Below are positions 42,051 through 49,171 of a stretch of 64,000 nt of DNA, one piece after another. A model generated the notes under the pieces. That model searched no databases and was not told the origin of the DNA. It saw nothing but the letters and a program-made list of their open reading frames with translations. The translations under genes were made by a program, and so were the position numbers. The DNA comes from an uncultured bacterium (lineage in GTDB: Bacteria; Actinomycetota; Coriobacteriia; Coriobacteriales; Eggerthellaceae). The DNA lies in the NCBI GenBank assembly GCA_905215325.1, contig CAJMPP010000007.1, positions 4,214 through 68,213 on the forward strand, in the 5' to 3' direction. Numbering within the stretch: the first letter of the stretch is position 1; each line of letters starts with the position of its first letter.

Positions 42051-42220
42051 ACGAGTTCTGGGCGGTTTTGCAGCTTTAGACCCCCTCAATTTGACATGGT
42101 TCCCGGAGTTCTGGGCCGTTTTTTCGGGAGTCTTTCGAACAAACGGCCGAAAAACCATCCAGAACCCCGAAGGAGGTGTCATTTTCGGGCGCCCTTAGCT
42201 GCAAAACCGCCCAGAAGTTG
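42051..42220. repeat. Nested inverted-repeat element with GTTCTGG..GTTTT core
   Basis: Outer 20-bp perfect inverted repeat TTCTGGGCGGTTTTGCAGCT (42056-42075) versus its complement (42197-42216). Inside lies a second, shorter pair of the same motif (GTTCTGGGCCGTTTTTTCGG at about 42109-42128 and the inverted CCGAAAAACCATCCAGAAC at 42147-42165). Four related copies, two in each orientation. Confidence 0.8.
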
Positions 42221-42308
42221 ACCTCGGCCTTTTCGCAACCCCGGCAACACGCCATCAACGTGCAACCACACAACCACGCAGCCTACGCGCAACCACTGCA
42301 CGTGACAC

Positions 42309-42420
42309 GCGCCCTTCAGGTTGCTTCTCTTCACAATGTAGATGTGCGCGATACGCGCACCACCACGCGTAACATGCGCCCTTCAGGTTGCTTCCCACCA
42401 CGATGTAAGTGTGCGCCACA
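42309..42420. repeat. 67-bp direct repeat
   Basis: GCGCCCTTCAGGTTGCTTC occurs at 42309 and again at 42376; flanking sequence (CA..ATGTA..TGTGCGC) is also repeated. Noncoding, directly after the nested inverted element. Confidence 0.65.
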
Positions 42421-42464
42421 CACAACCGCTGCGCGCAGCACGCACCATCCTGACAACGCAAAAC

Positions 42465-42493
42465 GGGCGGGCGACCTTGGTGGCCGCCCGCCC
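42465..42493 (-). terminator. Terminator of serC
   Basis: 9-bp GC stem GGGCGGGCG/CGCCCGCCC with an 11-nt loop, about 90 bp past the serC stop; on the minus strand it is followed by TTTTGCG. Confidence 0.7.
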
Positions 42494-42580
42494 GCCTGGA
42501 AGCGTTATCGAGTATGGAGCCCGAAGCGCGCCACGGGCCGGGACCGTCGGTTGCCGCGCCGGACGCCCGCTATCGCGAAC

Positions 42581-43663
42581 CTACGCGTTCTCGCGCTCGA
42601 ACTTGTCCATGAACTGGACCAGCGCCTCGACGCCGGCCTTGGGCATGGCATTGTAGATGCTGGCGCGCATGCCGCCGACGCTGCGGTGGCCCTTGATATT
42701 CTCGATGCCCGCGGCCTTCGCCTCGGCGATGAACTTCGCGTCCAGCTCGGGGTTGCCCGTGACGAACGGCACGTTCATGAGCGAGCGGAACTCCTTCTTC
42801 GCCGTGCCGCTGAACAGCTTGGACTGATCCAGGTAGTCGTAGAGGATGGCGGCCTTCTCCTCGTTGAGCTTCTGCATGGCCTCAAGGCCGCCCAGGCCCT
42901 TGAGCCACTGGAACACCTTGCCGCACATGTAGATGCCGTAGCACGGCGGGGTGTTGGACAGGCTGCCGGCGTCGGCCTGCGTCTTGTAGCGCATGATGGT
43001 GGGCGTGAAGGGCAGCACGTCCTCGCGGATCAGGTCGTCGCGCACGATGACGATGACCACGCCGGCCGGGCCGACGTTCTTCTGCACGCCACCGTAGATC
43101 AGGCCGTACTTCGACACATCCATGGGCTCGGAGAGGAACATGCTGGAAACGTCGGAGACCAGCGGGATGTCGCCGGTTTCGGGCAGCTTGGTGTAGCGGT
43201 TGCCGTAAACGGTCTCGTTCTGGCAGATGTAGACGTAATCGGCGTCGGGGCTGAACGTGAGGCCGTCGACGTCGGGCACGTAGGTGAAGTTCTCGTCCTC
43301 GGAGCTGGCGATGCAGCGGGCGTCGCCGTAGAGCTTCGCCTCCTTGAAGGCCTTCTTCGACCAGTTGCCCGACACGATGTAGTCGGCAACCTTGTTCTGC
43401 ATGAGGTTCATGGGGATGGCCGCGAACTGCTGCGTGGCGCCGCCCTGCAAGAACAGCACGCGGTAGTTGTCGGGGATGTTCATGAGGTCGCGGATGTCCT
43501 GCTCAGCGGTCTCGATGATGCCCTTGAACGCGGCGGAGCGGTGCGACATCTCCATCACGGACATGCCGGTGCCCTGATAATCGAGCATTTCCGCGGCGGC
43601 GGAGGACAGCACCTCCTCGGGGAGCACTGCCGGACCGGCCGAGAAATTGTACACGCGAGCCAT
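42581..43663 (-). CDS. serC: Phosphoserine aminotransferase
   Basis: 360-residue PLP enzyme of serine biosynthesis (3-phosphohydroxypyruvate + glutamate to phosphoserine); it can also serve pyridoxine synthesis. N-terminal VYNFSAGPAVLPEEVL, FLQGGATQQFAAIPMN, DVSSMFLSEPMD, the PLP lysine in YGGVQKNVGPAGV and C-terminal GHRSVGGMRASIYNAMP are intact. The ATG at 43663 follows AAGGAGG. It is divergent from nadA across about 290 bp that contain the candidate NiaR operator nearer nadA. No serA or serB is adjacent. Confidence 0.96.
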   Translation of the reverse strand: MARVYNFSAGPAVLPEEVLSSAAAEMLDYQGTGMSVMEMSHRSAAFKGIIETAEQDIRDLMNIPDNYRVLFLQGGATQQFAAIPMNLMQNKVADYIVSGNWSKKAFKEAKLYGDARCIASSEDENFTYVPDVDGLTFSPDADYVYICQNETVYGNRYTKLPETGDIPLVSDVSSMFLSEPMDVSKYGLIYGGVQKNVGPAGVVIVIVRDDLIREDVLPFTPTIMRYKTQADAGSLSNTPPCYGIYMCGKVFQWLKGLGGLEAMQKLNEEKAAILYDYLDQSKLFSGTAKKEFRSLMNVPFVTGNPELDAKFIAEAKAAGIENIKGHRSVGGMRASIYNAMPKAGVEALVQFMDKFERENA

Positions 43664-43869
43664 GCTGAACCTCCTTGGGTTGACGAATGGATGCAGCGCG
43701 CCCGCGAAGGCACGGGTTAGCGCCAGCCGCGAAGCGCAAGCGCGTTCCGCACCGGTCTAGTATGTGCCTTTCGCATGTTGAACCTACCGGCGATACGGGA
43801 TTTAAGGGCAAACGGCGAAGGCGCTCCGCGGGCGGCGAGCCCCTCCACAGCTGAATGGAGAAACGATGG

Positions 43870-43901
43870 GAACTTTACAGCTGTCAAGTCAGCTGTAAAG
43901 T
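43870..43901 (+). promoter_or_regulatory. Candidate NiaR operator upstream of nadA
   Basis: Perfect 13-bp inverted repeat AACTTTACAGCTG (43870-43882)/CAGCTGTAAAGTT (43889-43901) with a 6-bp spacer, 50 bp before the nadA ATG. An extra ACAGCTG half-site lies about 20 bp upstream. The repressor gene niaR is the last gene of the same operon, supporting NAD/niacin-responsive autoregulation. Confidence 0.65.
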
Positions 43902-43951
43902 TTTGCGGCATACTGCAGCGTCAAATAACCGCACGGAAGCATGGAGCGAAC

Positions 43952-44950
43952 ATGAGCGAGCAGGTCATCGAAAACAACGCAGGGCAAACTGGCGCAGGCA
44001 CGCAAGCGTCTGGCGCGACCGAGCCCATCGCGGCGCTCACCCAGGAGATCGCGCAGCTGAAAGAGCAGCGCGACGCCGTGATCTTGGCGCACTACTACGT
44101 GCCGCCCGAGGTGCAGGCCGCGGCCGACTACGTCGGCGACAGTTTCGCCCTGGCGAAACTGGCCGTCGACCTGCCGCAGCAGACCATCGTGCTGTGCGGC
44201 GTCGAGTTCATGGGCGAATCGGCGAAGCTGCTCAATCCGGACAAAACGGTGCTTCTGCCCGAACCCGCAGCCGACTGCCCCATGGCGCACATGATCAGCA
44301 AGCCCGACATCGACCGCGTGCGCGCCGAATACGGCGACGACCTGGCCGTGGTGTGCTACGTCAACTCCACCGCCGAGGCGAAGACCTGGTCCGACGTGTG
44401 CGTGACCTCCTCGAACGCCGTGAAGATCTGCAGCAACCTGCCGCAGCGCAACATCCTGTTCATCCCCGACATGAACCTGGGCCGCTACGTGGCAAGCCAG
44501 CTTCCCGACAAGCACGTCATCCTGAACAAGGGTTATTGCCCGCGCCACGCGACCATCAGCGTGGAGCAGATCATCGACCTGGAGGAAGCCCACCCCGACG
44601 CCGTGGTCATGGCGCACCCCGAGTGCCCGGCCGACGTGCTCGCCGAAGCCGATTACATCGGATCGACGAAGGGCATGATCGAGCACGCCGCCGCGTCGGA
44701 CGCGCAGGAGTTCATCGTGTGCACCGTGGTCGGCATCATCCGCGAGCTGGAGCTTCGCACCCAGGGCACGGGCAAGCGCTTCCACTTCCCCGCCACCACG
44801 CCGCGCTGCGAGAACATGGACCTGGTCACGCTGCCGAAGCTGGCCGCATGCCTGCGCAACCCCGCCCCGTACGAGGTGCACGTTGGCGACAGCCTGGCAC
44901 CCGCGGCGCGCCTGACGCTCGAGCGCATGCTGGAGTACGCGGCAAAGTAG
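43952..44950 (+). CDS. nadA: Quinolinate synthase A
   Basis: 332-residue [4Fe-4S] enzyme condensing iminoaspartate with dihydroxyacetone phosphate to quinolinate, first committed path to NAD. Seen: ILAHYYVPPEVQAAADYVGDS, the Cys ligand segments VLCGVEFMGES, PECPADVLAEAD and PRCENMDLVTLPKL, and IPDMNLGRYVA. The first 28 residues are a Gln/Asn/Ala-rich extension (NNAGQTGAGTQASGA) of a kind also seen in nadB and niaR. The ATG at 43952 follows GGAGCGAAC; it heads nadABC-niaR, nine bp before nadB. Confidence 0.96.
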   Translation: MSEQVIENNAGQTGAGTQASGATEPIAALTQEIAQLKEQRDAVILAHYYVPPEVQAAADYVGDSFALAKLAVDLPQQTIVLCGVEFMGESAKLLNPDKTVLLPEPAADCPMAHMISKPDIDRVRAEYGDDLAVVCYVNSTAEAKTWSDVCVTSSNAVKICSNLPQRNILFIPDMNLGRYVASQLPDKHVILNKGYCPRHATISVEQIIDLEEAHPDAVVMAHPECPADVLAEADYIGSTKGMIEHAAASDAQEFIVCTVVGIIRELELRTQGTGKRFHFPATTPRCENMDLVTLPKLAACLRNPAPYEVHVGDSLAPAARLTLERMLEYAAK

Positions 44951-44959
44951 GCGGCGAAG

Positions 44960-46492
44960 ATGAGCGAAAAGAATGAGAAAGCTGACGAAATGGGTGCTGC
45001 ACCGCACGACATCACCTGCGACGTGGTCATCGTCGGCTGCGGCGTGGCGGGGCTGTACTGCGCGCTCAACCTTCCCTCCACGCTTTCGGTGGTGATGCTG
45101 GCGAAGACGACCGTGGACGAATGCGATTCCATGTTGGCGCAAGGCGGCATCTGCGTGCAGCACGACGAGGCCGACTACGCGCCGTTTTTCGAGGACACCC
45201 TGCGCGCGGGCCATTACGAGAACCGCTGCGAGAGCGTGGATTTAATGATCCGCGCAAGCCGCAGCATCATCTCCGACCTGGTGAAACGCGGCGTGGACTT
45301 CGAACGCGACCAGGCGGGCAACCTGCGCTACACCCGCGAAGGCGCGCACAGCCGTCCGCGCATCTGCTTCCACGGCGATATCACCGGCGGCGAGATAACC
45401 TCCACGCTGCTGGCTCGCGTGCGCGAGCTGCCCAACGTCCGCATCTTGGAACACACGTGCATGGACGACATCCTGGTCACGCAGGATGATGACGAGCGCC
45501 GCCCGCCGCAGACGCGTTGCTGCGGCGTGGTTGCACACACGGCAAACGGGGCGCAGCTGCGCATCTTCGCAGGTCAGACGCTTTGGGCGTGCGGCGGCAT
45601 CGGCGGCACGTACCCGCGCTCCACCAACTTCTCCAGCCTCACCGGCGACGCGTGCGCCATTGCCGCGCGCCACGGCATCGCCCTCGAGCACATGGACTAC
45701 GTGCAGATCCACCCCACCTCCCTGTACTCGACGCGGCCGGGCCGGGCGTTTCTGATCTCGGAATCGTGCCGCGGCGAAGGGGCCGTGCTGCTCGGCGCCG
45801 ACGGAAAGCGCTTCACCGACGAGCTGCAGCCGCGCGACGTGGTGAGCGCGGCCATATACCGGCAGATGGCCGCAGAAGGCTCGAAGTTCGTGCGCCTCTC
45901 TTTCGCCAGCATGCCGAAAGACGAGGTCACAGGGCACTTCAAGAATATCTACAAGCGCTGCCTGGAGGAAGGATTCGACATCACGCGCGAGCCCATCCCC
46001 GTCGTACCTGCGCAACATTACTTCATGGGCGGCGTGCGGGTTGACCGCAACAGCGCTACGGACCTGCCGGGGCTGTACGCCGCCGGCGAGACCAGCTGCA
46101 ACGGCGTGCACGGGAAGAACCGCCTGGCCAGCAACTCGCTGCTTGAGTCGCTCGTGTTCGCCCAGCGCGCAGCGTGGGACATGTGCCGCAAGCTAGGAGT
46201 GGAAGCGCCCGTCGCGCAAACCTACCCCGAGCAGCCCTGCGGCGCCGACGCGCGGGCCTACAAGCGCCTCTGCGCCGAAGCCGAGCGCAAAACCCGCGAA
46301 AGCGCGACGAGCGGCGAGCCGCAAACCGCAGCGCAAACCTGCACGCAAAACGCCGGGCAAAGCGCGACGCGAACCGAGCCCCACAACGCCGGGCAGCCCG
46401 GTTCGCAAACCGCAGCGCAAACCTGCCCGCAAAACCCTTCCCTATCCGACACCGATCGCACCGCAAGCTCCAAGGAGGTCGTTTGCGCATGA
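44960..46492 (+). CDS. nadB: L-aspartate oxidase
   Basis: 510-residue FAD enzyme oxidising L-aspartate to iminoaspartate for NadA; in anaerobes fumarate is the electron acceptor. FAD motif VVIVGCGVAGLYCALNL, DSMLAQGGICVQ, RPRICFHGDITGG, QIHPTSLY, SESCRGEGAVLL and the C-terminal NGVHGKNRLASNSLLESLVF are present. After about residue 425 a Gln/Thr/Ala-rich tail (TAAQTCTQNAGQ... and TAAQTCPQN) replaces the usual helical C-terminal domain; it is built from a 32-bp DNA repeat (46320-46351 and 46404-46435). The stop overlaps the nadC ATG (ATGA). Confidence 0.95.
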   Translation: MSEKNEKADEMGAAPHDITCDVVIVGCGVAGLYCALNLPSTLSVVMLAKTTVDECDSMLAQGGICVQHDEADYAPFFEDTLRAGHYENRCESVDLMIRASRSIISDLVKRGVDFERDQAGNLRYTREGAHSRPRICFHGDITGGEITSTLLARVRELPNVRILEHTCMDDILVTQDDDERRPPQTRCCGVVAHTANGAQLRIFAGQTLWACGGIGGTYPRSTNFSSLTGDACAIAARHGIALEHMDYVQIHPTSLYSTRPGRAFLISESCRGEGAVLLGADGKRFTDELQPRDVVSAAIYRQMAAEGSKFVRLSFASMPKDEVTGHFKNIYKRCLEEGFDITREPIPVVPAQHYFMGGVRVDRNSATDLPGLYAAGETSCNGVHGKNRLASNSLLESLVFAQRAAWDMCRKLGVEAPVAQTYPEQPCGADARAYKRLCAEAERKTRESATSGEPQTAAQTCTQNAGQSATRTEPHNAGQPGSQTAAQTCPQNPSLSDTDRTASSKEVVCA

Positions 46493-47415
46493 ACCCCATC
46501 ACGCTGACAACCGTGGCCGAGCCGCTTATCCGCCAGGCGCTGGCCGAGGACATCACCAACGAGGACGTTTCCACTGCGTCCATCATGCCCGACGCACGCC
46601 CCGCCGCCGTGGACCTGATCGCGAAGGCCGACGGCGTGCTGTGCGGCCTCGACGTGTTCGAGCGCACGTTCGCCATCTTGGACCCCGAGACGCGCGTTCA
46701 GCGCTTCGCCGCAGATGGTGACAACGTTTGCGCAGGCCAGACGCTTGCGACGGTAACCGGCGACGTGCGCGTGCTGCTGTCGGGCGAACGTGTGGCCCTG
46801 AACTACCTGCAGCGTATGAGCGGCATCGCCACCTATACGCATCGCGTGGCCGCGCTGCTCAAGGGCAGCGCCACCCAGCTGGTGGATACGCGCAAAACCA
46901 CGCCGAACATGCGCGTGTTCGAGAAAGAGGCCGTCAGGTGCGGCGGCGGGCGCAACCACCGCTACAACCTCTCCGACGGGGTGCTGCTGAAGGACAACCA
47001 CATCGCCGCCGCAGGCGGCGTGCGCGAAGCCATCGAGGCAGCGCGCGCCCACGCCCCGTTCATACGCGAGATCGAGGTGGAGTGCGAGACGTTCGCGCAG
47101 GTCGAGGAGGCCATCGCCGCCGGGGCGGACATCATCATGCTCGACAACATGGACCACGACGCGATGGCGGCGGCCGTCGCGTTCATCGACGGGCGAGCGA
47201 AGACCGAGTGCTCCGGCAACATCGACGCGCACAACGTGCAGGCCATCGCCGACCTGGGCATCGACTTCGTGTCCAGCGGCGCGCTCACCCACTCGGCGCC
47301 CATCCTGGACGTGTCCATGAAGCACCTGCGCATGCTGGACAGCAAGGCCGATAGCACCGCGATCGCTGACGGCAACGCACCGGTCACCGATATACACCGG
47401 GAAAGCGGGCAGTAG
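46489..47415 (+). CDS. nadC: Nicotinate-nucleotide pyrophosphorylase (carboxylating)
   Basis: 308-residue enzyme converting quinolinate and PRPP to nicotinate mononucleotide. Seen: ALAEDITNEDVST, SGERVALNYLQRMSGIAT, VDTRKTTPNMRVFEKEAVRCGGGRNHR (substrate-binding Arg/Lys), LLKDNHI, IEVECETF, IIMLDNM and VSSGALTHSAPILDVSMK. The start at 46489 overlaps the nadB stop and has AAGGAGG eight bp upstream; the 105-codon longer frame lies within nadB in another frame. niaR follows after two bases. Confidence 0.96.
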   Translation: MNPITLTTVAEPLIRQALAEDITNEDVSTASIMPDARPAAVDLIAKADGVLCGLDVFERTFAILDPETRVQRFAADGDNVCAGQTLATVTGDVRVLLSGERVALNYLQRMSGIATYTHRVAALLKGSATQLVDTRKTTPNMRVFEKEAVRCGGGRNHRYNLSDGVLLKDNHIAAAGGVREAIEAARAHAPFIREIEVECETFAQVEEAIAAGADIIMLDNMDHDAMAAAVAFIDGRAKTECSGNIDAHNVQAIADLGIDFVSSGALTHSAPILDVSMKHLRMLDSKADSTAIADGNAPVTDIHRESGQ

Positions 47416-47417
47416 CC

Positions 47418-48023
47418 ATGGCAGCAAAAGCCGAGGCCAGACGCGCATCGCTGCTCGATGCGCTCCGATCAGCCGATGCACCGGTATCTGGCGGCCAGCT
47501 TGCGAACACCCTCAACGTCAGCCGGCAGATCATCGTGCAGGACATCGCGCTGCTGCGCGAGGCGGGCGCGAACATCGTGGCAACCACGAAAGGCTACGTA
47601 CTGGCAGATGCCGCGCAAACCGCAGCTCAAAACGCAACGCAAACCATGGCGCAAAACGCCGAGCAACCAGCCGCGGTCCTCGACGAGCCCGCACGCACGT
47701 TCAAGCTGCATCACGAGGTCGAGCAAACAAGGGAAGAGCTGCAAACCATCATCGCGCTCGGCGGTCGCGTGCACAACGTGTCCATCAGCCATCGAGCCTA
47801 CGGTCGCATCACCGCGCCTTTGGAGATCGCCGACCAGGCAGATATCGAACGCTTCATCAATGATATCGAAAGCGGGAAATCGTCGCCGCTGAGCACCGCC
47901 ACCTCGGGATACCACTATCACCTGGTATCGGCGCCAAGCAACGAGGCCCTTGAGGCCATCGGCCGCGCGCTCGCGGACAAAGGTTTCCTAGCCCCGCTGC
48001 TCCCCCACGAGCAGGAAGCGTAA
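47418..48023 (+). CDS. niaR: NiaR-type NAD biosynthesis repressor (HTH + 3H domain)
   Basis: 201-residue regulator. N-terminal winged helix (ASLLDALRSADAPVSGGQLANTLNVSRQIIVQDIALLRE, residues 10-48) and C-terminal 3H ligand domain whose conserved histidines appear in FKLHHEVEQ, NVSISHRAYG and SGYHYHLVSAP. Between them is a Gln-rich insert (TAAQNATQTMAQNAEQ, about 66-82) resembling the NadB tail. NiaR binds niacin or NAD-related ligands and represses NAD synthesis and uptake genes; its position at the end of nadABC and the palindrome before nadA fit autoregulation. Confidence 0.92.
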   Translation: MAAKAEARRASLLDALRSADAPVSGGQLANTLNVSRQIIVQDIALLREAGANIVATTKGYVLADAAQTAAQNATQTMAQNAEQPAAVLDEPARTFKLHHEVEQTREELQTIIALGGRVHNVSISHRAYGRITAPLEIADQADIERFINDIESGKSSPLSTATSGYHYHLVSAPSNEALEAIGRALADKGFLAPLLPHEQEA

Positions 48024-48111
48024 AGGGTCAATCGCCCACGCCGCGCGCATCCGCGCCGTATGCATTTCGCTTCCTTGATCGCATAAACAATCCAGCGCAC
48101 CCGCAAAACCA

Positions 48112-48147
48112 GAAGCGGGGGACGATACGCGCATCGTCCCCCGCTTC
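48112..48147 (+). terminator. Terminator of nadABC-niaR
   Basis: Perfect 15-bp stem GAAGCGGGGGACGAT/ATCGTCCCCCGCTTC with ACGCGC loop. It again contains the GGGGACG core seen in other intergenic hairpins of this window. Confidence 0.8.
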
Positions 48148-48153
48148 ATCATC

Positions 48154-48181
48154 AACACGCCGGCGCTTCCGCCGGCGTGTT
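48154..48181 (-). terminator. Terminator of the kinase-FHA operon
   Basis: Perfect 12-bp stem AACACGCCGGCG/CGCCGGCGTGTT with CTTC loop, one base beyond the FHA gene stop codon on the minus strand. Confidence 0.8.
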
Positions 48182-48182
48182 G

Positions 48183-49166
48183 CTATTCCCAGCTTTCCGG
48201 CATGCCCTCGATCAGCATGAACCGGGTCGACCCGGCCAGAACCAGCTCGTCGCCGGCGTGCACCTCGACCGGCTCCGCGCATGCGGAAGCACCCGAGCGC
48301 GCCGGCTCAACCACCGTCTCGGAGCCGTCTTCGCCGCTGATCAGCACGGTGCCGTTGGAGCTTCCCAAGCCCTGCACGCACCACCGGCCCGCTTCGTTGC
48401 ACCAGACGCGCAGATGATGGCCCGACACGTCGGGCTCCACGTCGTTGATGTCGTCAGGCCCCAGGGCCAGCGCGCCGATCTCCACGCCGTCGGAAAGCGG
48501 CTGCACCCAGTGCAAGCCCCCGGAAACCAGGCCTCCCACCATGCGCAACAGGCCCAGCGCCTGCGCCTGTTCGCGCGGGTCCGCGGACGCCGTGCCAGGC
48601 TGCTCACCTTGGTCCATGACGGCTGCGGGGACGGTTTCAAGCCTTCCGCCATGCACCGTCTTCACGTAATCGAGCACGTAAGCGCACGCACGCTTCACGT
48701 TCGCGCTGCACCCCGCCGCCACGAACAGCACCATGGCCAGCTCGGCGCGTTCCTCAACGCTATAGCCTGCGCCGCGAGCCAGGCGCTCCAGCACATTGCG
48801 ATACAGCGCCAGGTCCTGATGGCACTCGCGCAGCGCCTGCTCCATTAGCGCACCGCCCTGGTTCGTGACCAGCGATAACGTCTCCTCAGCCGACAGACCC
48901 TTCCCGTCGCGGGAGCGCAGGCGCGCCGAGACGCGAAGCGCCGCCACGCCCCAGTCGCAAAAGTAGCGGTCCTGCAACGACCCCACGGGGGCGTGCACGA
49001 TGAAACGCGACACCCACGTTCGGTCGTCACAGCGCGACAGCGGGCTTTTGCCGTCGGCAAGCGGGCGGCCGGACAGCACCAGGCGCGCCAGGTCCTTATG
49101 GCTGATGCCGCCATAGCGCTTCATGGTCTCGAACAGGGCGCCGCACGGCGTCAACTCCGTTGCCAT
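48183..49166 (-). CDS. FHA-domain protein of a Ser/Thr kinase operon
   Basis: 327-residue predicted cytoplasmic protein. The C-terminal third (about 210-320) has FHA hallmarks: ALGPDDINDVEPDVSGHHLRV (the S-x-x-H strand) and GLGSSNGTVLI (NG motif), ending in GDELVLAGSTRFMLIEG, so it should bind phosphothreonine peptides. The N-terminal 200 residues are helical and unrecognised (GGALMEQALRECHQDLALYRNVLERLARGAG). The start at 49166 is preferred to a GTG three codons earlier, which leaves only one base after AAGGAGC. The kinase gene upstream ends six bases before; its product is the obvious partner. No transmembrane helix. Confidence 0.78.
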   Translation of the reverse strand: MATELTPCGALFETMKRYGGISHKDLARLVLSGRPLADGKSPLSRCDDRTWVSRFIVHAPVGSLQDRYFCDWGVAALRVSARLRSRDGKGLSAEETLSLVTNQGGALMEQALRECHQDLALYRNVLERLARGAGYSVEERAELAMVLFVAAGCSANVKRACAYVLDYVKTVHGGRLETVPAAVMDQGEQPGTASADPREQAQALGLLRMVGGLVSGGLHWVQPLSDGVEIGALALGPDDINDVEPDVSGHHLRVWCNEAGRWCVQGLGSSNGTVLISGEDGSETVVEPARSGASACAEPVEVHAGDELVLAGSTRFMLIEGMPESWE

Positions 49167-49171
49167 CAGCC

